Shown: positions 42,294 to 51,565, counted from the stretch's first letter. The stretch is DNA of 63,927 nucleotides from Bacillota bacterium (GCA_023409265.1 JAEYHZ010000048.1:1-63927); one strand, 5' to 3'. Numbers and translations are program-made. The notes: a model not told the origin generated them from the letters alone.

Positions 42294-42398
42294 TTAATAT
42301 GAGGTACCAAGCAATTAATATGAGATACCAAGCAATTAATGTGATGTACCAAAAAATTAATATGATTCACCCAAAAATTAAAATGGTATCCAAACCAA
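42294..42398. repeat. Five tandem 21-bp repeats
   Basis: Units start at 42294, 42315, 42336, 42357 and 42378, each exactly 21 bases. The first two differ at a single base (TTAATATGAGGTACCAAGCA against TTAATATGAGATACCAAGCA), and the later ones diverge progressively. On the minus strand an open frame gives a seven-residue repeat (NCLVPHI, NCLVSHI, NFLVHHI), but it has no good start signal. The array lies just before a terminator. Confidence 0.9.
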
Positions 42399-42439
42399 AA
42401 GGCTATTGAAAACATCCAATAGCCCTTTGGTGCTTTTTT
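42395..42439. terminator. Intrinsic terminator between convergent genes
   Basis: CCAAAAGGCTATTG (42395-42408) pairs with CAATAGCCCTTTGG (42417-42430) with one mismatch, followed by TGCTTTTTT. It is best oriented for the plus strand, but the stem also closes the minus-strand gene ending at 42471. Confidence 0.85.
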
Positions 42440-42470
42440 ACATTTTTGTATTAATGGAAAACTACTACGC

Positions 42471-43121
42471 CTATCTCGGTACAAGCCTCATCTCCATCCA
42501 GTCTAGGCCGATCCAGTCATTTGGTCCTGTGGTTGAAGTATTTTCAATTACAACCCTGTTGTTTCTTCTAAGGTTGGGTACATTGAGGTTCATCTCTCTC
42601 CAGTTGTTAAACATTCCGCCTGCGGGTGTTCCATGTTCGGCTGGAACTCTGCCGTTGTGCACTACTGTTCCATTTATTATGATTCTGGCCGTATAACGAT
42701 TGACAGGTACATTAAAATGGTCATCCAGGACAACACGAATTACAATCCGTGCTCTTTGATTTCCAGGCACGAACAGGAAGGCTGGTGAATCAAAAGTCCA
42801 AGTTCCGCGGTTTCCGGTATAAAGGATGTCAGCGTTTCTGCTGGGGTTACCATAGTTTGGAAACGCGGTGAGTTCTTTGAATAATGTTATTCTGGCAGTT
42901 GCCGGGTTATTGCTTAACTGCGGCTGAGGCTGCCTGGATTCTGATATATCATAGGTATCATACTCTTCATCTATGTCATATGAACTCATTGGTGGGTAGT
43001 ACTGTGGTGCTGACAAATATGGATCTGTGTATTGCATACCGGAATAATCAGGCTGCTGCTGAGAATACACCGTATCCTCATTTTGACTTATAAAAGGGTA
43101 TCTCATATAAGGTAAAGACAT
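42471..43121 (-). CDS. Hypothetical protein with Tyr/Pro/Gln-rich N-terminus and a beta-sandwich-like C-terminus
   Basis: About 216 residues from the ATG at 43121, with GGGAG eight bases before it. The first 90 residues are low-complexity (QQQPDYSGMQYTDPYLSAPQ, then YDIDEEYDTYD). The last 130 form a strand-rich domain with RGTWTFDSPAFLFVPGN, ARIIINGTVVHNGRVP and WIGLDWMEMRLVPR, reminiscent of a carbohydrate-binding jelly roll. There is no signal peptide. A spore-coat or surface role is possible, but I do not recognise the family. Confidence 0.65.
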   Translation of the reverse strand: MSLPYMRYPFISQNEDTVYSQQQPDYSGMQYTDPYLSAPQYYPPMSSYDIDEEYDTYDISESRQPQPQLSNNPATARITLFKELTAFPNYGNPSRNADILYTGNRGTWTFDSPAFLFVPGNQRARIVIRVVLDDHFNVPVNRYTARIIINGTVVHNGRVPAEHGTPAGGMFNNWREMNLNVPNLRRNNRVVIENTSTTGPNDWIGLDWMEMRLVPR

Positions 43122-43320
43122 AATTTCATCTCCCAAACAGTTTTATATTTATATATTATTCGTGAGAAATGTATTATGTTACCCTTTTAGATATTGGTTA
43201 AATGAAATATGATGGGTTAAAAAAATGTTGAATAAATATAGATAAAAATAGTATGGAACTTTTTTCTTATTAAAATGTCTAATATCATATATTAACAAAA
43301 CCAATAGACGAGGTGATCAC

Positions 43321-43989
43321 ATGACCTTTAAGAAAAAAATATTAACTGCTTCATCTGCAGCACTTTTATCATTAACACTTGCATTCAATGCAGTAGCAGT
43401 TTCAGTTCCTTTTACTGATATATCGCATATAACCTCGAAGGATAAAATTATTTCCCTCCAGGAGAGAGGGTATGTTTCAGGAACGGGTAATAAAAAATTC
43501 TCACCGGATTCCAGAATAAACACTGCTCAAACCATACAGTTATTGGTCAAAGCCTTTGATCTAAACCTGGATCTTATGCGCTTTATAAAAGAACCAAAGG
43601 CTACAGACTATTTCACTAAGGCAGACGATGCTGCATGGTATGCAAATGCCTTAATTACTGCTTCAGTTAATGGTGTAGAGATAGATAAGGATATTGAAAT
43701 CAGTAAGGATTGGACTCGGGAGGAATTTACAAATACATTGATATCAACCATGGAAAGTCATTATAATCTTCCAATGCTTGATATAAAGCCCACAGCCATT
43801 AAGGATGAAGATCAGCTCACTGTTGAATTCAGCGGCGCAATACAACGGGCTCTGGTATATGGGGTAGTTAAGCTGGATGCAGAGGAGAATTTTTATCCTA
43901 AAGACAAACTAACCAGGGCAGAAGCGGCTGAACAGATATATAACGCACTGGAATACTTAAAAGGGCAGGAGAAGGTACAGACTGACTGA
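43321..43989 (+). CDS. SLH-domain surface protein
   Basis: The 222 residues have a signal peptide (SSAALLSLTLAFNAVAVS) and S-layer-homology repeats: FTDISHITSKDKIISLQERGYVSG with FSPDSRINTAQTIQLLVKAF, and a last one with ALVYGVVKLDAEENFYPKDKLTRAEAAEQI. SLH modules bind pyruvylated wall polymers and anchor surface proteins. There is no catalytic partner domain, so it is a short wall-bound protein. GAGGTGATC precedes the ATG. A terminator follows its stop. Confidence 0.88.
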   Translation: MTFKKKILTASSAALLSLTLAFNAVAVSVPFTDISHITSKDKIISLQERGYVSGTGNKKFSPDSRINTAQTIQLLVKAFDLNLDLMRFIKEPKATDYFTKADDAAWYANALITASVNGVEIDKDIEISKDWTREEFTNTLISTMESHYNLPMLDIKPTAIKDEDQLTVEFSGAIQRALVYGVVKLDAEENFYPKDKLTRAEAAEQIYNALEYLKGQEKVQTD

Positions 43990-43991
43990 TG

Positions 43992-44040
43992 AAGAGACCC
44001 GAAATATATATATAAAACATATGTTTCGGGTCTCTTTTAA
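43992..44040. terminator. Bidirectional terminator between the SLH and HTH-TPR genes
   Basis: AAGAGACCCGAAA (43992-44004) pairs exactly with TTTCGGGTCTCTT (44024-44036), followed by TTAA. On the minus strand the A-rich flank gives a T-run too. The two genes converge. Confidence 0.85.
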
Positions 44041-45362
44041 AATAATATACTTTTATTGTTATTTATTTTTTCTTGAAGCTCATTAGCTGATTTTAAATAT
44101 ATAAAAGCATTTTTAAAGTCGTTTGCTTCAGAATAGATGTCACTCATTGCCTTATATGCTCTTAATAGGAATTTTGACTCCTTAAATAAAGACATCCTTT
44201 CTATTCCGGTTTTTACAGCAGCTATTGCCTCATCATATCTTCCAAGTTTATTTAAAATCATACCCTCATAAACTTTTGAAGACCACATGTTCAAATAGTC
44301 AAATTTATGTGTTTCATTGGAAGGATAGTCAACCTTTTTTATATTTTCATAGGCCTGCTGATAGTTGCCCGCTAAAAAAAGAGCTTTAGCCGTTATGAGG
44401 TAATATATATAAGTGTCACGTCCCAGCTGAATTCTTATATTTTCGGCATACTCCAAAGCTTCCTCCCAATTATTATTGTCCAGTGAGTGGAACGCTTTCA
44501 CAGTATATATTTTGCCAAGACAAATATTATCTTCTGTAAACCGGGCAAACTGGGTGGCCTTGTCGATACACTTCTGATATTCCTCGGTATTGTTGACCAA
44601 ATAATTAAATATGGCATTAAGTCTGTAAAGCTCACCGGTTTTAAAATAAACCGAAGTCATTGATGACAGCTGAATGGATTCGCTGATAGCAGCTGAAGCA
44701 TTTTGGATGTCTCCCATAGCAAACAGGATCAGTATTTTGTAATAATACAATTCAATTTCAAAAAGAGGCTCTTTGTTAATTTCTTTGTTATACAGTTCGA
44801 AGGCTTTATCTGACAGTTCGCTGCACTTCCGGTAATCGAATTCATGATAGTAACTCAATGCAAGCTCAATGCATGCTTTTGCTGCCTCAATATTCAGGTT
44901 TGCTTTAGAATACATATCTATGGATAAACCTAAATAAGCTCTTCCTTTTTTTATACTATTCTTTTTTATTAATCTAATACCCAGTTTGAACATCAGATCT
45001 GCAGCTATTTTTGAATTACCCGACTCATTAACTGCATATTCCGACAGCATGTCTTGAGCCGCATCCAGGTTATCCTCATCAATTAAAGCAGTAATTGTAT
45101 TAATTACATTATTATTTTCGTTTGAATTCAAAGGACTGTATGTTTGGGAAAGAGAGTCATCGTCCAGAAAATAACTTACAGGCTTATTTAATCGCCCGGC
45201 AAGGTATTGAAGTGTTTTAAAAGATGGATTTGATACATTATTTTCAATCTGACTTAACATACTTTTGCTCAGTTCACTTCCAGCAAGTTCGGACTGAGTC
45301 ATATTTAATGCTTTTCTTGTTGCTTTGACTTTCTCTCCAACTTTATTAATCAAACCGTTCAT
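44037..45362 (-). CDS. XRE-type helix-turn-helix regulator with TPR repeats (PlcR/Rgg-like architecture)
   Basis: About 441 residues. The N-terminal HTH_3 domain has VGEKVKATRKALNMTQSELAG and SMLSQIENNVSNPSFKTLQYLAGRL. The rest is helical with repeated TPR-like units of about 40 residues (ARFTEDNICLGKIYTVKAFHSL, YLITAKALFLAGNYQQAY and others). This layout is shared by peptide-responsive regulators such as PlcR, but no signal-peptide gene is visible nearby. The start may be the ATG at 45362 or the TTG at 45353, which has better spacing from AAAGG. It is divergent from the MFS exporter, a possible target. Confidence 0.85.
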   Translation of the reverse strand: MNGLINKVGEKVKATRKALNMTQSELAGSELSKSMLSQIENNVSNPSFKTLQYLAGRLNKPVSYFLDDDSLSQTYSPLNSNENNNVINTITALIDEDNLDAAQDMLSEYAVNESGNSKIAADLMFKLGIRLIKKNSIKKGRAYLGLSIDMYSKANLNIEAAKACIELALSYYHEFDYRKCSELSDKAFELYNKEINKEPLFEIELYYYKILILFAMGDIQNASAAISESIQLSSMTSVYFKTGELYRLNAIFNYLVNNTEEYQKCIDKATQFARFTEDNICLGKIYTVKAFHSLDNNNWEEALEYAENIRIQLGRDTYIYYLITAKALFLAGNYQQAYENIKKVDYPSNETHKFDYLNMWSSKVYEGMILNKLGRYDEAIAAVKTGIERMSLFKESKFLLRAYKAMSDIYSEANDFKNAFIYLKSANELQEKINNNKSILF

Positions 45363-45540
45363 CCTTTCATATACATCATAGTTAAATAAAATTAAACTTA
45401 TATGCCATGTACCAGAAATAATTTTACTCGAGAAGAATCTAATAATTAAATTATAGTACAAAATTATCAATTTAACAATAAATCAACAACAAAATTATAA
45501 ACAAATCAAGATGTGTGTTAAATCATATTAAACTTTTGCA

Positions 45541-45594
45541 TTGACATTACTTTAAAATTGAATTAATATTATATACAGTTAAGTTATACTTAAC
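45541..45594 (+). promoter_or_regulatory. Promoter region of the MFS gene with a 17-bp palindrome
   Basis: TTGACA (45541-45546) is followed by AATATT/TATTAT around 45564-45572. GTTAAGTTATACTTAAC at 45578-45594 is a six-base inverted repeat with a five-base centre, lying at the expected transcription start. It is a candidate operator, possibly for the divergent HTH-TPR regulator. Confidence 0.45.
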
Positions 45595-45651
45595 TTGTTG
45601 GGTATTGATTTAATTAAACAGTTGAAATAAATTTCCTAAGGAGTGGTTCAT

Positions 45652-46938
45652 ATGATTCAAACAGAGTATAATACAAAGGAAATCAGAGAGGAAAGTGCAA
45701 AACGTGAAAAGTTAAATATAACTTTATATTTAGCATCTAAAACTATTTCCCTGCTTGGAACTAATATTTATAACTTTGCACTTTCTTTATACATTTTAAA
45801 AATGACCGGTTCAGGTGCATCTTTTGCAATAAATATTTTGATAGGAATGCTGCCGAGAATAATACTGGGGCCGTTTGCAGGGATAATTGCCGACAGAGTT
45901 GACAGAAAAAAGCTTACAATAGCTTTTGATATTTTAAGCGGCTTGGCAGTTGCAGGACTTCTGGGTTATACCCAAATATCGGGACTAAAAGTTTTATTGG
46001 TTTATTTGACAAGTTTTATACTTTCAACTATTAATATTTTTTATGATACGTCGTTAATGTCATCACTTCCTAATTTGGTAAAAGATCAGGGGCTTGTTAA
46101 AATAAATTCTTTTACTGCAACTGCCGGAGCTGTTGCGAGTGTTATTTCTCCTGTCATTGCGGGAGTGGTATTTGGAATGGTGTCTATTAAATTATTTTTA
46201 ATTGTAAACGCAGTCTCCTTTTTTATATCAGCTCTTTTAGAGTTGTTTATAAAGTTTGATTTAAATATCAAACACGTCAATCCGGAATTGACAGCTGAAA
46301 AAAGCTTTAGAAATATCAGGAGTGAGATGGGCGAGGTAATAAGCTTTGTCAGACAGCAGAAGGTAATTTCCTCTTTTCTGAAGTATGTACTGATAATAAA
46401 TTTGTTTTTAAATGCTTGTATAAGTGTTGTTTATCCTTATATTATCAACAATGTTTTAAAGATGAAGTCCACATATTTTGGAATGTTTGAAGGTTGTTAT
46501 TTTGTTGGAATGATTGTCTGCTCAATTTACATCGGCGGCAGAAAAGACAAACAGAAAGCCACAAAAGTTCTTGCATCTGAGTTGGCACTTATTGGTCTGA
46601 TTTTAGTACTTATTGGACTTCCCTCATTAGGACTAACGTTTCTGAATTTTAAACCACTGCTTGTTTCATATAATATTATTCTTTTATTTATCCTGGGAGT
46701 TACTCTGGTAGCTATAAATACACCCATACTGGTTTCGTTGCAAAGATTGACTCCTGAAAACCTCAGAGGGAGGATAACGGGTATGTTAGGAACATTAACA
46801 GGAGGAATTGCTCCCATTGGTATACTTCTGACCGGGTTAACAATAGACAGTATCCATCCGTTTATATTAATGTCTGTATCAGGTTTGGTGATTTTTATTA
46901 CTTCAGGATTAATGTTCAGAGATAAAGTATTAACTTGA
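45652..46938 (+). CDS. MFS exporter (DHA3 / macrolide-efflux-like)
   Basis: About 428 residues with 12 predicted membrane spans. The first cytoplasmic loop shows GPFAGIIADRVDRKKLTIAFD, matching the MFS GxxxDRxxR motif. LQRLTPENLRGRITGMLGT is typical of the DHA3 group (MefA-like). It probably exports hydrophobic drugs or peptides by proton antiport. AAGGAG eight bases before the ATG at 45652 sets the start. The exporter gene at 47130 follows after 190 bp. Confidence 0.85.
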   Translation: MIQTEYNTKEIREESAKREKLNITLYLASKTISLLGTNIYNFALSLYILKMTGSGASFAINILIGMLPRIILGPFAGIIADRVDRKKLTIAFDILSGLAVAGLLGYTQISGLKVLLVYLTSFILSTINIFYDTSLMSSLPNLVKDQGLVKINSFTATAGAVASVISPVIAGVVFGMVSIKLFLIVNAVSFFISALLELFIKFDLNIKHVNPELTAEKSFRNIRSEMGEVISFVRQQKVISSFLKYVLIINLFLNACISVVYPYIINNVLKMKSTYFGMFEGCYFVGMIVCSIYIGGRKDKQKATKVLASELALIGLILVLIGLPSLGLTFLNFKPLLVSYNIILLFILGVTLVAINTPILVSLQRLTPENLRGRITGMLGTLTGGIAPIGILLTGLTIDSIHPFILMSVSGLVIFITSGLMFRDKVLT

Positions 46939-47129
46939 TTCAAATTTTTTTGTCCGGTTTTTTTCAAATAAAAGGATTTAAATGAAGGGATCAAATAAAG
47001 ATCTATAAAAGTAGTCAAATAAAAATCAATTTATAAATTATTTCTATATACTATCTCCCTGTGGTTGATGATATAATATTCTGATAGCTAAAGCCATGGC
47101 GTCATAATATTTTAAATTCGGAGTGAAAT

Positions 47130-48857
47130 ATGAAACACATAATAAGACTTTTCAAGCTGGCAAAACCCTGGGCTAAATATCTTGTGGTATCTACAATTTC
47201 ATTGTTTATGATTTCCGGAATAAATTTATTTGCACCTTACATAACTTCCAAAATCATAGCAATTATGGAAAAGGGAGATTATAAAAAATCAATTGATACC
47301 ATAATTATTTTGTCAATGATTCTCCTGGGGTCTTTTGCATTAAGAGCAGTATTCCAGTTCCTGAACAATTACTTTGCGCATGTCGCCTCATGGAGTCTGG
47401 TAGCCCGTTTGCGCGGAGTACTTTATGATCACTTCCAGAAACTGTCCATGAGCTATTATCATGACAAACAGACCGGTCAGCTTATGTCCAGAGTTGTTAA
47501 CGATATCAATACCTTTGAGAACCTGATAGCCCATGCCATTCCTGACCTGATTACCAATATTATAACGTTGGTGGGTGTTCTGGTTATTCTGATTTTTATT
47601 AATCCGCTGCTTTCCTTGTTTGTCTGTATTCCAATACCTTTGATAGCTTTTATGTCAATTGTTCTTCGCAGAATAAGGAAATACTTCAAGGTAGGACAGG
47701 CAAAAATAGCTGAATTAAATGCGGTATTACAGGACAATTTCTCCGGAATGAAGGAGATTCAGGTGTTTAACAAGCAGGAATACGAGTTGGGCAAAGTTGC
47801 TGAGAAATCAAATGAACATTCATCAGCTTTGATTAAGGCGCTATTCTATTCAGGAATTCTGAATCCTGCAGTTAATTTTATTTCATCAATCGGAACGGTT
47901 ATTGTATTGATTGCCGGTCCTTTGCTGGCTTTAAAAACCGGACTTGGCATATCCGAGGTGGTTGCTTTTTTACTATATCTTAATTTATTCTATACACCAA
48001 TATCAACACTTACCAGAGTTGTTGAGGATATGCAGCAGGCACTGGCCGGAGCAGAGAGGGTATTTGAAGTGCTGGACACCGACCCTGACATCAAAGATAA
48101 ACCTGATGCCAGAAAAGTTGGGAAACTTTCGGGTGCTGTGGAGTTCAAAAATATATGCTTCTCATATAAGGGGGATATTTCTGTACTGGATGATATCAGC
48201 TTTAAAGTCAGAGCAGGACAGATGATTGCTCTTGTAGGACCAACGGGAGTTGGAAAAACTACTATTTCAGCACTTATCGCCAGGTTCTATGATCCAAACT
48301 CCGGGATAATAATGATGGATGATATGGATATAAAGGATATGACACTTGAAACTCTCAGAAACCAGCTGAGCATAGTCCTACAGGATGTCTTCCTGTTTAA
48401 TGGCACAATAGCTGAAAACATTGCCTACGGCTGCAGCAATGCCACCAGGGAGCAGATCGAAGAAGCAGCCAGAACTGCCTGTATTGATGAATACATAAAT
48501 TCTCTGCCTGAAAAATATGAAACAGTTATCGGAGAAAGAGGGGTACGTCTCAGCGGAGGGCAGAAACAGAGAATTTCTATAGCTCGTTCTGTCCTGAGAA
48601 ACTCTCCAATACTTATTCTAGATGAGGCAACCTCCGCTGTAGATACTGAAACCGAAACCGAAATACAGAGAGCTATTAACAAGATTGCCGGGACAAGAAC
48701 GCTGATTGTTATTGCACACAGGTTGTCAACTGTGAAGAGGGCAGATAATATAATTGTACTTGAAAACGGTAAGATAGCCGAGCAGGGGAAGCATGAGGAA
48801 CTCATGAGATTGAACGGTGTATATGCTAATCTGTGCAACATACAAAGCTTAACCTGA
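47130..48857 (+). CDS. ABC exporter, fused permease and ATPase (MsbA/LmrA type)
   Basis: The 575 residues contain six membrane spans in the first 320 residues, then a nucleotide-binding domain with Walker A LVGPTGVGKTTISA, signature LSGGQKQRISIARSVL, Walker B PILILDEATSAVD and switch His in VIAHRLSTV. The protein works as a homodimer or with a partner half-transporter to export lipids, drugs or peptides. The start at 47130 follows a modest CGGAGTG site. Together with the adjacent MFS protein this forms an efflux neighbourhood. Confidence 0.9.
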   Translation: MKHIIRLFKLAKPWAKYLVVSTISLFMISGINLFAPYITSKIIAIMEKGDYKKSIDTIIILSMILLGSFALRAVFQFLNNYFAHVASWSLVARLRGVLYDHFQKLSMSYYHDKQTGQLMSRVVNDINTFENLIAHAIPDLITNIITLVGVLVILIFINPLLSLFVCIPIPLIAFMSIVLRRIRKYFKVGQAKIAELNAVLQDNFSGMKEIQVFNKQEYELGKVAEKSNEHSSALIKALFYSGILNPAVNFISSIGTVIVLIAGPLLALKTGLGISEVVAFLLYLNLFYTPISTLTRVVEDMQQALAGAERVFEVLDTDPDIKDKPDARKVGKLSGAVEFKNICFSYKGDISVLDDISFKVRAGQMIALVGPTGVGKTTISALIARFYDPNSGIIMMDDMDIKDMTLETLRNQLSIVLQDVFLFNGTIAENIAYGCSNATREQIEEAARTACIDEYINSLPEKYETVIGERGVRLSGGQKQRISIARSVLRNSPILILDEATSAVDTETETEIQRAINKIAGTRTLIVIAHRLSTVKRADNIIVLENGKIAEQGKHEELMRLNGVYANLCNIQSLT

Positions 48858-49290
48858 TAATTCGCGCGGAAGAACTGTTGTAATAAATACTTCTTAAATA
48901 TTTGACTTGAGATAAAAAAACTTAATCCAATTAGTTTGCATTTAGGAAATCTGCTCCAGAGCTCTATACCAATTTTCGGTTGAAAAGGTTTAGGGCTTTA
49001 TTTTTTAACTTTAATAGCATCAGCATTTCGCTTTTGAAAAACCCATACCAATATTTGAAATATTTCAAAATATTTGAAATTTCTTATTGACATTTAATTA
49101 ATCACAACCTATATAATGAGTATTAAGGTAAATCACAGCAGAAAATAAAAATCCTTATATTGTGTTAAGGGAGAAATGCAAATGGAAGCAAGGCTGGCGA
49201 GTTAAAAAGGCTTTATAACTTTATTTCTGATATCAGCAATCAAAAGTAAAAGCATTAGATTCAAAAAAACTAAGGAGAGGTAGGGAAGAT
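48858..49290 (+). promoter_or_regulatory. Intergenic region with promoter for the gene at 49291
   Basis: TTGACA (49087-49092) is followed after 17-19 bases by TATATAAT (49110-49117). Just upstream AATATTTGAAAT-like sequence is repeated twice with inverted symmetry (about 49052-49082). A seven-codon ORF (ATG 49181, MEARLAS) with a GGGAGA site lies in the leader; it may be a leader peptide or chance. No larger gene is seen in the 433 bp. Confidence 0.45.
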
Positions 49291-49899
49291 ATGTCGAGCA
49301 AACTTCAAAATTTCTGGTATTATCACAAGTTTCATGTATTAGTTATATTTTTCATTGCGCTTTCAATTGTAATTGCCATACTTATAACAGGGAAAAGAAT
49401 TGACCCTGATGTTCAGATCGGCTACGTAACCGATGGGAGGGAAATCAGTGCAGAAGCAAGGGAAAATATTAACAGATACTTCGAAAAAGTGATTCAGGAT
49501 GCAAACGAGGATAACGAAAAATTGTTAAGCTTCATACCTTTGATGGGACCCCGGGTGGATCTGGAATTTGCCTCTGACGGAGCACAAATTATACTAATGG
49601 ACGGCAATACCCTAAACAAGTACAAAGATATGGGAGCGCTTGAGCCTTTGGATGACTTTGTGAAAAAGTATGGAATGGATGTCAGCAGGAATACAGAGGT
49701 TATGTCAAGGGGTGGGGGAGAGAATGAGGAACATATTTTTGCCCTGCCAATGAAATATATAAAGTTTCTGCTGGACGCGGGCTTTCCTGCCGAGGATTAC
49801 TATTTGACAGTTAGAGTGGAGTATGATCAAGATGAAGACTCGGTTATAAAGAATAAAAATGCATATGCAATAATGGACGAAATGCTGGCCTATAAGTAG
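49291..49899 (+). CDS. Hypothetical membrane-anchored extracytoplasmic protein
   Basis: The 202 residues start with NFWYYHKFHVLVIFFIALSIVIAIL, a single N-terminal membrane anchor preceded by a YYHKFH motif. The rest is soluble, acidic, and reads like one lobe of a solute-binding protein (PDVQIGYVTDGREISAEA, AQIILMDGNTLNKYKDMGALEPLDDFVKKY). Similar YYHKFH-anchored proteins are common in clostridia and have no assigned role. GGAGAGG precedes the ATG. Confidence 0.65.
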   Translation: MSSKLQNFWYYHKFHVLVIFFIALSIVIAILITGKRIDPDVQIGYVTDGREISAEARENINRYFEKVIQDANEDNEKLLSFIPLMGPRVDLEFASDGAQIILMDGNTLNKYKDMGALEPLDDFVKKYGMDVSRNTEVMSRGGGENEEHIFALPMKYIKFLLDAGFPAEDYYLTVRVEYDQDEDSVIKNKNAYAIMDEMLAYK

Positions 49900-50189
49900 T
49901 AACAAGAGTAAAAAAGGGAGCCTGTTTTTAATAGACACCTAATAAGGAAGTATCAAGGAGCATTCAGATTGGCAGTTGCGACGGGGTAGGATTTTATCCT
50001 GTTTCCCGTTGTCGCGGCGCAATGGTACGGCAAGGCTCCAGCAAAGTCAATGGTTTAAGATTGGAGATTTTGCGTCAGCATAATACTACTTGTCCATTGA
50101 TGGCTGGATAGACGCAACGGCCTGCTTTGCGAGTAATTCAGCAAGTTGTACTTTCACATTGCCGGACTAAGGAATTATGAAGAAAGTGC
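49900..50189. other. GC-richer intergenic stretch, possible remnant of inserted DNA
   Basis: The stretch from about 49960 to 50160 is visibly richer in GC than its surroundings. It has an imperfect inverted repeat (GCGACGGG with CCCGTTGTCGC, 49978-50017) and no intact frame. Together with the CPBP gene and the truncated XRE gene to its right, it may be a leftover of an integrated element. No transposase is visible. Confidence 0.3.
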
Positions 50190-50990
50190 TTAGACTATTC
50201 GCCTGCTCTTTTTGTCGTATATCATAACGGTTACAATTGAAACAAGAACAATCACAGCATTTGAGGCAATGGTTCCTGCCCAAGTCATAGTCATGGTGCC
50301 AAAGATGGGGGATGCCGCATTGAACATGGTGTGGAATAATACGCACATAAACACACGGCCTTTTCCTGATATTTTGTAGATTGCCCCGTTGAAAAACCGA
50401 AAGGCAATGAGTTGAACTGCAAACATCCAAAAATTAATAAGTCCCTCTCCGTGATTCGTCCCCGGAATGAAGAAGAGAGGGATATGCCATAAAATCCAAA
50501 TGAATCCAACAAAAACAGATGATAAAACAAAGCCATATTTTTTGTCAAGCTCAGGCTGTAATATGTACATCCAGCCAGCTTCCTCCAAGCCACCGATAAT
50601 AAGATTACCAGGCAGGGAAAGGAAGAACATATAAAATGGAAGTACCATTTCAGTGCTGCCTGAAACTGCAATATGTATCAAAAAATACAGTGCAAGCCCG
50701 GCAACAACAAACAAATAGAGAGATACGTTATTTTTAGCGTAAAAAACAGTTTTCAACCATTCCTTAAAATCTGCTATTTTGTTATTTTTCTTCAGAACGA
50801 TGTATGAAGCAATAGCGGGCGACAAAATATAGATTGCAAAAGGAATATTCATCGCTAATTGCTGTAACGAGTGAACCCAATTGTGAACCTCATATCCGAA
50901 TTGCCCAAGAGCAATCAAAGCACCTGACACGAGATATGCTATGCAGAATGTCAATGTCGTAAATTGTACTATGATTTTTTTGTCTGTCAC
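50190..50990 (-). CDS. CPBP-family intramembrane protease (CAAX/Abi-like)
   Basis: The 266 residues have seven to eight membrane spans. The family's motif 1 is GGLEEAGWMYIL (EE pair), motif 2 is WILWHIPLFF (His), and motif 3 is LFHTMFNA (His, Asn). These residues form the glutamate/histidine active site of CPBP (Rce1-like) proteases, often linked to bacteriocin immunity. The start is a GTG, with GAGGAG eight bases before it. Gene order and composition suggest an accessory gene. Confidence 0.85.
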   Translation of the reverse strand: MTDKKIIVQFTTLTFCIAYLVSGALIALGQFGYEVHNWVHSLQQLAMNIPFAIYILSPAIASYIVLKKNNKIADFKEWLKTVFYAKNNVSLYLFVVAGLALYFLIHIAVSGSTEMVLPFYMFFLSLPGNLIIGGLEEAGWMYILQPELDKKYGFVLSSVFVGFIWILWHIPLFFIPGTNHGEGLINFWMFAVQLIAFRFFNGAIYKISGKGRVFMCVLFHTMFNAASPIFGTMTMTWAGTIASNAVIVLVSIVTVMIYDKKSRRIV

Positions 50991-51057
50991 GGTTTCTTCT
51001 CCTCACATTTTGAAGTATACATTAATAATGACGGAACGACACTTTGACTTTTATCAA

Positions 51058-51282
51058 CTAATGTTTGCTTTCTGCCATTTCAAAGTTGTGCTCCGCACAA
51101 AATATAAATTTTTCTACGTTCGCATTATAGGATAATTGTGAAGCTATAATAAATCCATTTTCATAGTTGCCCAAAGTGGATTTTGAAATGCTCGTCCGCT
51201 GTTCCAACTGCTCCAGCGTCAAACCCTGTTCCACCCGCAAATCCTTTAGACTATGCTGTATGGTCAAGGCCACATTCATAGC
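51058..51282 (-). pseudogene. Truncated XRE-family regulator
   Basis: From the ATG at 51282 (AGGGG eight bases upstream) the first 43 residues are a normal HTH_3 motif: LKDLRVEQGLTLEQLEQRTS followed by ISKSTLGNYENG. After this, where the last HTH helix and the usual LAKFYGVSxDYLL segment should come, the sequence becomes unrelated (FIIASQLSYNANVEKFIF) and stops after 31 residues. This looks like a deletion or recombination break. Such XRE genes are common on conjugative elements. It lies beside the CPBP gene. Confidence 0.6.
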
Positions 51283-51496
51283 CGTATCCCCTTTTCCTCG
51301 CTTTAGTTTTCTTCCAGTTTCCATTATACCATTCCTTCCACAAACGTGAAAATTTTTACTTTTCAGGACATTTTCCAACCTTATGGATGTACGGGATAGG
51401 CGGTCAAAAAAGTATACATTTGGATTGGTTCATCGATGGACAGCACATGTGAATGACCGTCCATAAAGTTTTTCCACCAAAACACAGTGGATATTA

Positions 51497-51550
51497 TTGA
51501 CAAAGTATATCAGGGTGATATAATCAAAATATATCACCCTGATATACTTT
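51497..51550 (+). promoter_or_regulatory. Second padR promoter with a perfect 21-bp inverted-repeat operator
   Basis: TTGACA (51497-51502), 16 bases, TATAAT (51519-51524). Bases 51502-51522 and 51530-51550 are exact inverted copies (half-site AAAGTATATCAGGGTGATATA, split here as AAAGTATATCA and GGGTGATATA) around seven bases. The arrangement mirrors that of the other padR gene at 3019-3072, but the half-site sequence is different. Confidence 0.85.
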
Positions 51551-51565
51551 ACTATGGAGGTTATA

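Noticed and set aside
42294..42398. CRISPR array
   Set aside because: The units are directly adjacent without unique spacers, and no cas genes are present.
42254..42484. Minus-strand frame with heptapeptide repeats (NCLVPHI type)
   Set aside because: The frame is open because the 21-bp DNA repeat is a multiple of three. It has no ribosome site, crosses a terminator and overlaps the end of a better gene. Kept only as a DNA repeat.
50167..50671. Alternative minus-strand frames within the CPBP gene
   Set aside because: The CPBP frame has all three active-site motifs and a good GTG start; the others have none.
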